From positions 1-6,366 of the forward strand of contig JACCRA010000702.1 of the NCBI GenBank assembly GCA_013813825.1: 6,366 nt of DNA, read 5' to 3'. This DNA is from Pyrinomonadaceae bacterium. GTDB taxonomy: Bacteria; Acidobacteriota; Blastocatellia; Pyrinomonadales; Pyrinomonadaceae. A model generated the notes under the pieces. It saw only the letters and a list, made by a program, of their open reading frames with translations. It searched no databases and was not told the origin of the DNA. Below are positions 1 through 6,084 of this stretch, piece after piece; position 1 is the stretch's first letter, and each line of letters opens with the position of its first letter. The translations under genes and the position numbers were made by a program.

Positions 1-579
1 GGATTCTTCTCGGTGGCGCGCACCTGCGGAAACTGTCGCGGCACGGGGCGCATCATCCGCACGCCGTGCCGGACGTGTCGCGGGGCGGGGCGGATCGAGC
101 GCGAGCGATCAATGGAGGTGAAGATACCGGCCGGCGTCGAAACCGGCTCGCGGCTGCGGATCGCGGGCGAGGGCGAGGGCGGCGCGAACGGCGGCGGCGC
201 GGGCGATCTCTACGTTGTCATTCACGTTAAAGAGCACGAACGATTCGAGCGACAGGGGGCCAACCTTTATGCGTCCGTCCCCGTCACTTTCGCGCAGGCC
301 GCGCTCGGGGCCGAAGTCGCGGTCGAAACCTTAAAAGACACGGAACAACTGAAAATTCCCGCCGGCACACAGACCGGCACTGTGTTCCGCCTTAAAGGAC
401 GGGGAATGCCTGTACTCGGCGGACGCGGCCACGGCGATCTGTTCGTCTCGGTCACGCTCCGCACCCCGACTACCCTGACGCGGGAGCAGCGGCGTCTGCT
501 CGAGCAACTCTCTGAGATCGAAGATCAGGATTTGGAAGATAAAGGCTTGCTCGACAAAGTCCGAGACATTTTCGGCTGA
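1..579 (+). CDS. dnaJ: Chaperone protein DnaJ (Hsp40), C-terminal part, 5' truncated by window edge
   Basis: Co-chaperone that delivers unfolded clients to DnaK and stimulates its ATPase in the cytoplasm. The open frame runs from base 1, giving 192 visible residues before TGA at 577-579. The J domain, the Gly/Phe linker and the first half of the zinc-binding region lie off the left edge. The last two CxxCxGxG zinc motifs are visible as CGNCRGTG (fragment residues 9-16) and CRTCRGAG (23-30), preceded by the typical GFFS. The two beta-rich C-terminal substrate-binding domains follow, with family signatures VKIPAGVETGSRLRI, LKIPAGTQTGTVFRLKGRG and GRGHGDLFV, then a helical tail suited to dimerisation. 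The cysteine motifs mark a type I DnaJ rather than CbpA. The GTG at 13 is an internal valine, not a start. A strong terminator starts 21 bases after the stop, so dnaJ is the last gene of its transcript. Whether grpE or dnaK precedes it cannot be seen. Confidence 0.97.
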   Translation, partial: GFFSVARTCGNCRGTGRIIRTPCRTCRGAGRIERERSMEVKIPAGVETGSRLRIAGEGEGGANGGGAGDLYVVIHVKEHERFERQGANLYASVPVTFAQAALGAEVAVETLKDTEQLKIPAGTQTGTVFRLKGRGMPVLGGRGHGDLFVSVTLRTPTTLTREQRRLLEQLSEIEDQDLEDKGLLDKVRDIFG

Positions 580-600
580 AGTTATAGCAACTCTGCTAAC

Positions 601-653
601 AAAGGTGAACGTGAGCGCGATGTGACAAGCCGCGCGCTCACGTCCACCTTTTT
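601..653 (+). terminator. Intrinsic terminator after dnaJ
   Basis: Bases 601-619 pair with 633-651 in a 19-position stem with a single A/C mismatch (608/644). The core is the GC-rich gtgagcgcg/cgcgctcac, closed by a 13-nt loop (620-632). The descending arm runs directly into five T residues (649-653). This is a classic Rho-independent terminator for plus-strand transcription leaving dnaJ. The A run at 601-603 would give only a very short T tract on the minus strand, so it is mainly one-directional. Confidence 0.9.
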
Positions 654-873
654 ATCCTTATATCGGAGACGTACCGCATCAATACGTAGCGTTCGCTCGT
701 TGTACGTGGAATTTCATAAAAAGCCAATTGATTCGGAACTATCAAGGTACTGCATTTGAAGTTTAATCCCCCCATGTCAGCAGTTAAAGCGAGAGACAGT
801 GAAGCATTGATCCAGCGGCATACCAGTTGCGATACTCGTTGTCGGTATTGCTGTTAGCAACTGAGGACAAGAC
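654..873 (+). promoter_or_regulatory. Leader/promoter region of the small exported-protein gene
   Basis: This 220-base non-coding stretch lies between the dnaJ terminator and the next plus-strand start, and is less GC-rich than the coding DNA around it. Because it follows a terminator, the promoter of the 874 gene should lie here. I could not pick out a convincing -35/-10 pair: ttgatt at 728-733 with tgcatt 17 bases later is a weak match only. Just before the gene, cagttgc (824-830) and gcaactg (857-863) form a perfect 7-bp inverted repeat, with a nested atac/gtat pair (832-835/845-848). The right arm ends on the first base of the Shine-Dalgarno gagga (863-867), so the stem could affect ribosome access. 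No riboswitch class was recognised. Confidence 0.4.
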
Positions 874-1227
874 ATGAAAAACCATATTAAGACGATTGGC
901 TTAATGACCTTGTTAGTGTTTAGTGCTTCACTTTCCGTTGCCGCCGCTGATTTCAATGACAACCAAGATACTCTCGTTGATGCCCGCGTCGTTGAAGTCA
1001 GTGAACAGCGAATTTCAGTAGTCGCGCAAACCGGCGTTGAGCATGTGATCGCCGTTGATGAAACTAATACCAAAGTGAAAAAGGGCGATAGCGAGGTTTC
1101 CATGAAAGACCTTCGCATCGGCGATGTCATCACTATCGAGTTAGAAGTTGGGAGTAGAATCAAACTCGCAAAGCAAATTGAAATTAGCCGCCCGAGGGAT
1201 GTTGAGGTGGCGCGAATACCGGAATAA
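874..1227 (+). CDS. Small exported protein with a beta-rich (DUF5666-like) domain, function unknown
   Basis: Predicted 117-residue secreted or periplasmic protein. Residues 1-25 look like a Sec signal peptide: MKNHIK basic start, hydrophobic core IGLMTLLVFSASLSV, and an AAA-type cleavage site before DFND. The mature part (about 92 residues) is acidic and rich in alternating beta-strand patterns, for example VDARVVEVSEQRISVVA. It ends with the MKDLRIGDVITIELE segment, which resembles the 'DLxxGDxVxV' close of DUF5666/OB-like domains. That family link is from pattern memory, not a search. There is no cysteine, membrane segment or catalytic motif. ATG at 874 is supported by gagga at 863-867 with a 6-base gap and by the signal peptide directly after it. 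GC is about 45% (counted over 901-1020), clearly lower than the flanking genes, which hints at transfer or relaxed selection. It is transcribed alone, between a terminator upstream and hairpins downstream. Confidence 0.8.
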   Translation: MKNHIKTIGLMTLLVFSASLSVAAADFNDNQDTLVDARVVEVSEQRISVVAQTGVEHVIAVDETNTKVKKGDSEVSMKDLRIGDVITIELEVGSRIKLAKQIEISRPRDVEVARIPE

Positions 1228-1244
1228 TTTTCAACTCAAGTTAT

Positions 1245-1294
1245 GCCGGAGAAGGATAACGCAATAAACGGCGTGTCCCTCGCATCTCTCCGGC
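1245..1294. repeat. Imperfect hairpin after the small exported-protein gene
   Basis: Outer arms gccggaga (1245-1252) and tctccggc (1287-1294) are perfectly complementary over 8 bp. Inside them acgc (1259-1262) pairs with gcgt (1271-1274), with partly matching bases between the two stems, so the whole 50 bases can fold as one imperfect hairpin. There is no T tract on either side. It lies 17 bases after the stop of the exported-protein gene and 5 bases before the perfect terminator stem. It may help to protect the 3' end or to stop the converging tsaD transcript. Confidence 0.5.
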
Positions 1295-1298
1295 ACCA

Positions 1299-1342
1299 GA
1301 AAGCCGCTTTGCTCTGAATGAGCAAAGCGGCTTTCAAATTTT
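1299..1342 (+). terminator. Perfect 16-bp stem terminator between convergent genes
   Basis: Bases 1299-1314 (gaaagccgctttgctc) are exactly complementary to 1320-1335, with a 5-nt loop tgaat. On the plus strand the stem is followed by aaatttt (1336-1342), a short U tract consistent with Rho-independent termination of the exported-protein transcript. On the minus strand no T run follows, so tsaD would at most use the stem as a weak stop or 3' stabiliser. No second, better terminator for tsaD is visible between 1343 and 1408. Confidence 0.8.
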
Positions 1343-1408
1343 AGCGTGGTGCTCGCGTGGCTGAAAAGCGACCTGCTTGACAGGCACGCCTTCCGCTTCC
1401 TCTCGCCG

Positions 1409-2485
1409 TCAGAGTTTATAGCGGACGCGGCTTTGGCGAAGGATTTCGTCTTCAACTTCAACATTTTGCAGGCGTAGGGAAACGTCGGCGTTGAGGTCGA
1501 GTCCGGCACGCTCGCCGTTTTGTAGTTTAACCGTCCCGGCGGCGGCGATCATCGCGGCGTTGTCGGTCGAAAGGTGCGGTGAGGGGAAATAGATCGGAAT
1601 GCCGAGGCGTTGTCCAGCCGCCACTGCCGCTTCGCGTAGTGCCTCGTTGCAGGCGACGCCGCCGGCCACGATCAACGTGCGCGGTTGGTGCTCGCCCGCC
1701 AAACGCTCTGTCGTCCCGACGAGCGATTGAATAACAATGCGCTGAAAGCTAGCGGCCAAGTCTTTGACGTGTTGTGAGGCTTCGGCCCCCGGCGCAACCG
1801 GCTGTAATCCAGACTCGCGCACGTATTTTGACACGGCCGTTTTCAATCCGCTGAAACTGAAATCAGGCCGCCCGTCGCCCATGCGCGGCAGGCTGAAAGG
1901 CACGGCGCGCTCATCGCCTTCGCGCGCCAGTCGCTCGATGATTGGTCCCCCCGGATAGCCCAGCCCGAGCAGCTTCGCCACTTTGTCGAAAGCCTCGCCG
2001 GCCGCGTCGTCGCGCGTGCGCGCCAGCACTTTGTACTGGCCGGGCGCGGGCACGTAAAACAAATTCGTGTGCCCGCCCGAGACGATCAGCGCGAAGGCCG
2101 GATACTCGACCGGCGGGTTCTCAAAGGCCACGGAATAGACGTGACCTTCGATATGGTTGACGCCGACCACTGGCTTTCCGAGCGCGTAGGCCATCGCCTT
2201 CGCGTAGGAGACGCCGACCAGCAGCGAGCCGACCAGCCCCGGCCCGTTGGTCACAGCAAGTCCATCAATCTCTCTCTTGCCGACGCCCGCGCGCGTGAAA
2301 GCCTCTTCGACGACGCCGGTGATTTTGTCGAGGTGCTCGCGCGAAGCCAATTCCGGCACGACTCCGCCGAAACGCTGGTGGGTCTCAATCTGAGATGAGA
2401 TGACCGACGACAACATCTCGCGCCCGTCGCGCACCACCGCCGCCGCCGTCTCATCGCAAGAGCTTTCGATTCCCAGTACAAGCAT
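1409..2485 (-). CDS. tsaD: tRNA N6-adenosine threonylcarbamoyltransferase TsaD
   Basis: Catalytic subunit of the complex that transfers the threonylcarbamoyl group from TC-AMP to A37 of ANN-decoding tRNAs (t6A), working in the cytoplasm with TsaB and TsaE. It has 358 residues, slightly longer than the roughly 337 of E. coli TsaD. The ASKHA-fold signatures are in order: [10 protein letters not shown] (residues 4-13), [13 protein letters not shown] (79-91), the metal-binding pair H111 and H115 in [14 protein letters not shown] (134-141), [18 protein letters not shown] (163-180), FSFSGLKTA (209-217), VAGGVACN (273-280) and the metal ligand D308 in STDNAAMIA. All expected metal ligands are present. 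ATG at 2485 gives the canonical [13 protein letters not shown] start, although only a weak gga lies upstream. It is the last of five minus-strand genes. A palindromic repeat fills much of the 184-base gap from the S46 gene, so it may have its own promoter. Confidence 0.98.
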   Translation of the reverse strand: MLVLGIESSCDETAAAVVRDGREMLSSVISSQIETHQRFGGVVPELASREHLDKITGVVEEAFTRAGVGKREIDGLAVTNGPGLVGSLLVGVSYAKAMAYALGKPVVGVNHIEGHVYSVAFENPPVEYPAFALIVSGGHTNLFYVPAPGQYKVLARTRDDAAGEAFDKVAKLLGLGYPGGPIIERLAREGDERAVPFSLPRMGDGRPDFSFSGLKTAVSKYVRESGLQPVAPGAEASQHVKDLAASFQRIVIQSLVGTTERLAGEHQPRTLIVAGGVACNEALREAAVAAGQRLGIPIYFPSPHLSTDNAAMIAAAGTVKLQNGERAGLDLNADVSLRLQNVEVEDEILRQSRVRYKL

Positions 2486-2534
2486 ATTTCCAAATCAATG
2501 ATCGCAAAATTACTAAATCGAGCCGCACCAGAAT

Positions 2535-2628
2535 ATGGACAGGATTGACAAGATTAACAGGATGACAGAAACGGCGTGCCCCGCCTCTTTTCCTGCTTTA
2601 TCTTCTTAATCCTGTCAATCCTGTCTAT
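2535..2628. repeat. Intergenic palindromic element with 9-nt period, upstream of tsaD
   Basis: The left arm 2538-2563 and right arm 2600-2625 are inverted repeats matching at 23 of 26 positions, with three more weakly paired positions outward (2535-2537/2626-2628). Each arm is itself a short tandem repeat: the left arm reads gacaggatt, gacaagatt, aacaggatg with a 9-nt period. The 36-base centre (2564-2599) is mixed sequence. No open frame or transposase is present and no target duplication was obvious. No T tract follows, so it is not a standard terminator, though transcribed from the minus strand it would form a long hairpin in the tsaD leader or S46 3' region. My impression is that atcctgt-type period-9 repeats recur between genes in several environmental phyla; I cannot verify this here. 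Confidence 0.75.
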
Positions 2629-2669
2629 TTCCCTCCGTCCGAATGTGGTCAGTTCCGATTTAGCCCGGA

Positions 2670-4790
2670 TCACTTTCCTCCGGCCTGCGTTGCCGTCCGC
2701 TTGATTGGCCGGCTCAACTCGTCGGCTAACTCGGTCGCGCCGTAAACTTTCCGCAGGGCTTCGAGCATCCCTTGCGAGTGGACGCCGATGTTGCGCTTCT
2801 GCGTTTCATCGTAAATGAAATTGCCGACGAGGCCGTGGATGTTGCGGTCGAAGTTGAGTCCGACGAGTTCGGCGCGGCGGTTGATGATTGGCGAGCCGCT
2901 GTTGCCGCCGATAGTGTCGGAGGTCGTCACGAAGTTGAACGGCGCGCGCAAATCCAGCGCGCCTTTCTTTGTCTCCCAGCGTGGCGGCAGATCGAAGGGC
3001 GGTTGCTGTTTGTGCTGTGCGGCGCGTTCGTAGAGGCCGGCGAAGTTCGTGAAGGGCGCAAGCTGCTTGCCGTCTTGCAAGTAGCCTTTGACCGTTCCGT
3101 AGGCGAGCCGCAAGGTGAAAGTCGCGTCGGGGTAGAGCTTGGTCCCTTCGATGTCGAAGAGGGCGCGCGCGATCTTCGCGTAGCCAGTGCGTTCGATGCC
3201 GAGCACCTCGTCCTCATAACGCTTCCTGACGGCGCGCGACTCTTCGTCAATAGAGCGCGCGAGCGCGATCATCGGATCATCGGATTGCTCGATGGCCTTG
3301 CCGCCCCCGGCGGCGAGTTGTTTGCGGAACTCGACATCCTTGAGGCGTGTGCCACCGACGAGCGCGGCGGCGCGTGCGGCGGGCGTCTGCCCTTGCAGAA
3401 TCTTCCGCGCCAGCGGGTGCTGCGCGCCGAGTTCCTCCTGCATGAATGTAAGCGCGTCGGTCAGTTTCAGTTGCTCGAACTCGTTATAAATCGGGGCGGG
3501 CGAAAAGAGCGCGAGTTCGAGCGAGTTGCGACGCGTGTCGGTGAACTCGGGCAGCCGCTGGGCGTTTGGCTTGTCGCGCTCGGCGGCGAGGCGAACCAGC
3601 GTGCGTGCGAGGTTGAAGAGTTGCGAATTGAAAGCCCACCCGCTATCGAGCAGGCGGCGCTCGCGCTCGTAGGCCACGAGTGATTGCCGCGCCCGTGCGA
3701 TCTGGTCCCACGCATCGCCATACCCCTGCCGCTTGCGCGGATCGCTCTCCACGACGCGGCGCAGTTCGTTCTCAGATTGCTGCTTGCGTGCCATGATCGA
3801 CTTGTTACGTAAGCCCGCCAGTTGGCCGGTGAAATTTTTCAAACTGTTGCCGACGCTGAACGTGTCCTGCCGCGCCTGCCGTGCCTGCTCCGTGCCTTGC
3901 GCGCTGTAGCGATCGAGTAGCGCGCGGGTGCGTTCAAGGTATTTGATCTGGAAAGGCAGCCCCGCGTCGCGCAGAAAATCCAGATGCGCGACAGTGTTGA
4001 GGCGCTGCGTGGTGCCGGGATTGCCGGAGACGAAAACCAACTCGCCGGCGCTGGGACCAACTGGCGACCACTTGAAATAATTTTCCGACTTGGCGGGCCG
4101 GTCATTTTCATAAACGCGGAAGATCGCCATGTCGAGGTTGTAGCGCGGATACTCGAAGTTATCATCATCGCCGCCGAAGAAAGCGATCTGCGCTTCGGGC
4201 GCGAAGACGAGCCGCACATCGGTGTATCGCTGATAGCGATAGAGATTGTATTGGCCGCCCTGATAGAGCGTCACGACATCGCTGCGAAGCCCGGTCGCCT
4301 TATTCGACTCTTCCTCAATTTGGCTGATAACGCGCTGCCGCGCCGCGTTCGCCTCGGCTGCTGACATGCCGTCTTTCACCGCCTCGTTGACGCGCGCGGT
4401 TAAATCTTCGATGCTCGCTAGCACGTTCAGTTCGAGGTCGGGCGCTTTCAACTCTTCCGCGCGCGTTCTGGCGTAGAAGCCTTGCTTGAGCAGATCGCGT
4501 TCGGGCGAACTCAGCTTTTGCAGGGTGTCCGAAGCGATGTGATGATTCGTCAATACCAAGCCTTCGGGTGAGACGAACGAGCCGGAGCCGCCGTTGTTAA
4601 AGCGCACGGAAGCCAACTGCACGCGGCGCAGCCAATCGTCGGTGATCTCGAAGCCGTAGCGCCGCTTGATCTCGGCGCGCGGCACGATGTTGAACGGCCA
4701 CATGCCTTCGTCGGCGCGGGCGAGGGGCGCGCCGGCCGCGATGATGAGCGAAGCCGCGAGCAGCGCCCGGAAGAATTTATTGACAGTCAT
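2670..4790 (-). CDS. S46 family dipeptidyl-peptidase, DPP11-like (Asp/Glu-specific predicted)
   Basis: Secreted or periplasmic serine exopeptidase expected to remove dipeptides from the N-termini of oligopeptides, feeding amino-acid uptake. It has 706 residues, normal for S46 (about 700-720). A signal peptide spans residues 1-26 (cleavage after ALARA-type AxA, before DEGMWPF, the usual mature S46 start). The catalytic triad is visible: H84 in LVLTNHH, D220 in the DDDNFEYPRYNLDMAIFRVY region, and S631 in GGNSGSP. The alpha-helical lid domain typical of S46 lies between about 270 and 550. Ser+18 is Arg649 (in GLNFDRN). In characterised enzymes Arg here marks DPP11 (Asp/Glu at P1) while Gly marks DPP7 (hydrophobic P1). 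From memory, a Cys usually follows the catalytic His; here it is Ile, suggesting a divergent subgroup. ATG at 4790 has gagagg (4797-4802) six bases upstream. It has 148 bases of leader after the six-cysteine gene, so it may be separately transcribed. Confidence 0.95.
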   Translation of the reverse strand: MTVNKFFRALLAASLIIAAGAPLARADEGMWPFNIVPRAEIKRRYGFEITDDWLRRVQLASVRFNNGGSGSFVSPEGLVLTNHHIASDTLQKLSSPERDLLKQGFYARTRAEELKAPDLELNVLASIEDLTARVNEAVKDGMSAAEANAARQRVISQIEEESNKATGLRSDVVTLYQGGQYNLYRYQRYTDVRLVFAPEAQIAFFGGDDDNFEYPRYNLDMAIFRVYENDRPAKSENYFKWSPVGPSAGELVFVSGNPGTTQRLNTVAHLDFLRDAGLPFQIKYLERTRALLDRYSAQGTEQARQARQDTFSVGNSLKNFTGQLAGLRNKSIMARKQQSENELRRVVESDPRKRQGYGDAWDQIARARQSLVAYERERRLLDSGWAFNSQLFNLARTLVRLAAERDKPNAQRLPEFTDTRRNSLELALFSPAPIYNEFEQLKLTDALTFMQEELGAQHPLARKILQGQTPAARAAALVGGTRLKDVEFRKQLAAGGGKAIEQSDDPMIALARSIDEESRAVRKRYEDEVLGIERTGYAKIARALFDIEGTKLYPDATFTLRLAYGTVKGYLQDGKQLAPFTNFAGLYERAAQHKQQPPFDLPPRWETKKGALDLRAPFNFVTTSDTIGGNSGSPIINRRAELVGLNFDRNIHGLVGNFIYDETQKRNIGVHSQGMLEALRKVYGATELADELSRPIKRTATQAGGK

Positions 4791-4873
4791 CTTGATCCTC
4801 TCAAGTCGTAAAAATTGAAGACGGGATTGAGCAGTCGTCCTTGCCCCTTAAACCGCTCCGGCGTTGTGCTCAA

Positions 4874-4912
4874 GTCCGTCGTAGCTTGACTGATGACTCA
4901 GCGGCGACGGAC
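4874..4912. other. Inverted repeat upstream of the S46 peptidase gene
   Basis: gtccgtcg (4874-4881) and cgacggac (4905-4912) are perfect 8-bp inverted repeats, with a nested ctga/tcag pair (4890-4893/4898-4901) inside. It sits 26 bases past the stop of the six-cysteine gene and 84 bases before the S46 start, all on the minus strand. No T run follows on the minus strand. It could be a weak transcription stop, an operator-like dyad or a 3'-end stabiliser. I saw no clear -35/-10 promoter in the rest of the 148-base gap. Confidence 0.4.
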
Positions 4913-4938
4913 GAAATCGAAGTGCTATAGCGTAGCAA

Positions 4939-5382
4939 CTATTTTGCCTCCGCCGGCCCAGAATGGCAAAACTGCTGTACCTGCGCGAGGATCGTGCCGC
5001 AGTAGGAGACGACGAGGCTGCGGCTCTCGCACTGTTGTTGCCGCCAGGCGGCGCTGTTCCTGAAATCGCTCTCGGCCGGCACGCTCTCGCAAAAGCCCTC
5101 GGTCGTCTGGCTCGTCTTCAGACACTCCGCCAGAAACAGCCGGCTCGCAATCGCGTTGCCCATTCCTTGCTCTTTCTTAAAACGCGCGAGCGACTCCGTC
5201 ACACAATCCATCTGCTCCACGCCCTCGCCGAAGTCGCGTCCTTCCTGCATCGACTGTTCGGCCGCCGCAAACAAGGTCTGCTTATTCTGCGACCACCAGT
5301 ACACTCCGGCCCCGACGGCGACAACGATCAGCAAAATCAGACAGACGCCCACGATGAGAATAACTTTAACGACAGTTGACAT
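4939..5382 (-). CDS. Membrane-anchored six-cysteine protein of unknown function
   Basis: Not recognised. It has 147 residues. One hydrophobic segment (about residues 5-29, VKVILIVGVCLILLIVV onward) follows a very short N-terminus and ends at YWWSQNK, so it looks like a signal anchor. The 118-residue remainder is probably outside the inner membrane. That soluble part is helical in character and contains six cysteines (C60, C87, C98, C118, C128, C139), an even number that fits three disulfides in an oxidising compartment. C14 lies in the membrane segment. No CxxC redox motif, haem motif or lipobox is present. ATG at 5382 is supported by aaggag (5388-5393) with a 5-base gap. It is 49 bases downstream of rsmD on the same strand and probably cotranscribed; in many bacteria coaD occupies this position. 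A plus-strand ORF opposite it lacks such support. Confidence 0.8.
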   Translation of the reverse strand: MSTVVKVILIVGVCLILLIVVAVGAGVYWWSQNKQTLFAAAEQSMQEGRDFGEGVEQMDCVTESLARFKKEQGMGNAIASRLFLAECLKTSQTTEGFCESVPAESDFRNSAAWRQQQCESRSLVVSYCGTILAQVQQFCHSGPAEAK

Positions 5383-5431
5383 CGCTGCTCCTTAGTTGAC
5401 CCGGCGCTTGATCGTCACGGGCTAGTGAATG

Positions 5432-5992
5432 CTAACTCGCTTCGTAAAAGCTGAGAGCCGAATCGCCCTGTTTCAGAATACGCCAGCGGCGGATGCGGCC
5501 GAGCGTCTCTTTCAGGACGTTCTTATGATGATGCTCGACGATCATGACGCCGTCCGCGCCAAGCAGTTTGCCGGCGTTCAGACCCACAACTTCGAGCGCC
5601 GGCAGATAGTCAGTTGCATATGGCGGATCAAAAAAAATGATGTCCGTGCCTGCGCCATCGCGTGTGACGGCGCGGCGCAGATAGTCGGCGGCTTCGCCCA
5701 ACACCACACTGGTCTGCTCTTCGGGAACGCCGCACAGATCGAGGTTCGACTCAATGAGGCCGCACATCTTCCGCGAGCGATCCACGAAGGTGACGTGCGC
5801 CGCGCCGCGAGAGAGAGCCTCGATGCCGACCGCACCGGAACCGGCACACAAATCTAGAAACCGCGCCTCTTCGATGCGCGGGGCGAGGATGTTGAAGAGC
5901 GTCTCGCGCAAACGGTCGCTGGTCGGGCGAATTTGCAGCGACGGCGGACTCTTCAGCACGCGCCCGCGATATTCTCCGGCAATGATTCTCAC
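5432..5992 (-). CDS. rsmD: 16S rRNA (guanine(966)-N(2))-methyltransferase RsmD
   Basis: Uses S-adenosylmethionine to methylate N2 of G966 in 16S rRNA during assembly of the 30S subunit. It has 186 residues, full family length. The N-terminus MRIIAGEYRGRVL and the following RPTSDRLRETLFNIL (residues 22-36) are hallmark RsmD segments. The SAM-binding motif I is FLDLCAGSGAVGIEALSRGA (45-64), the acidic motif II residue is D71, and the catalytic motif IV is DPPY (122-125). The start is GTG at 5992; it is chosen because it gives the canonical N-terminus, although no Shine-Dalgarno is visible in the bases before it (acaatctgtt on the coding strand). It follows recG on the same strand after 92 bases, a common bacterial arrangement, and that gap is almost filled by a palindromic element. 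Translation start efficiency may therefore depend on the leader structure. Confidence 0.97.
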   Translation of the reverse strand: MRIIAGEYRGRVLKSPPSLQIRPTSDRLRETLFNILAPRIEEARFLDLCAGSGAVGIEALSRGAAHVTFVDRSRKMCGLIESNLDLCGVPEEQTSVVLGEAADYLRRAVTRDGAGTDIIFFDPPYATDYLPALEVVGLNAGKLLGADGVMIVEHHHKNVLKETLGRIRRWRILKQGDSALSFYEAS

Positions 5993-6000
5993 AACAGATT

Positions 6001-6083
6001 GTTTCGAGTTGCGCGTTTCGAGTTTTGAGTCCTAAGTCCTGAAAGCATTTTTAAATCGAAACCCGAAACACGCAACCCGAAGT
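6001..6083. repeat. Intergenic palindromic element between recG and rsmD
   Basis: Arm 6003-6028 and arm 6056-6081 are inverted repeats matching at 22 of 26 positions, with a 27-base centre. All four differences, and two further outward positions, are transitions. On the minus strand, which is the sense strand for recG and rsmD, three of the four internal differences become G-U pairs, so an RNA hairpin would be nearly continuous. The left arm contains a perfect 10-nt direct repeat, gtttcgagtt, at 6001-6010 and 6015-6024. The element starts two bases beyond the recG stop codon and ends nine bases before the rsmD start. No T run or coding capacity is present. Confidence 0.75.
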
Positions 6084-6084
6084 C

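Noticed and set aside
728..756. Sigma-70 promoter ttgatt-17-tgcatt before the exported-protein gene
   Set aside because: The -10 hexamer matches the consensus at only three positions, too weak to annotate as a promoter.
777..1163. 128-codon minus-strand ORF opposite the exported-protein gene
   Set aside because: The plus-strand frame has a signal peptide and a well-placed gagga. The antisense frame shows neither.
1231..1509. 92-codon minus-strand ORF overlapping the tsaD end
   Set aside because: It spans the terminator hairpins and overlaps tsaD in another frame. The composition is Ser/Arg/Lys-rich shadow sequence without a ribosome site.
2535..2628. CRISPR-like array from the repeated gacaggatt units
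   Set aside because: The units are 9 nt and contiguous with no spacers, and the two blocks are inverted rather than direct. This is a palindromic repeat.
2772..3683. 303-codon plus-strand ORF opposite the S46 gene
   Set aside because: It lies entirely antisense to a peptidase with complete family motifs. Long antisense frames are expected in GC-rich coding DNA, and its translation shows no recognisable domain.
4963..5379. 138-codon plus-strand ORF opposite the six-cysteine gene
   Set aside because: The minus-strand frame has a strong Shine-Dalgarno, a clean membrane anchor and regular cysteines. The plus frame is a Leu/Arg/Ala-rich shadow with no such support.
5429..5857. 142-codon plus-strand ORF opposite rsmD
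   Set aside because: rsmD is certain from its SAM and DPPY motifs. The opposite frame has no domain pattern.
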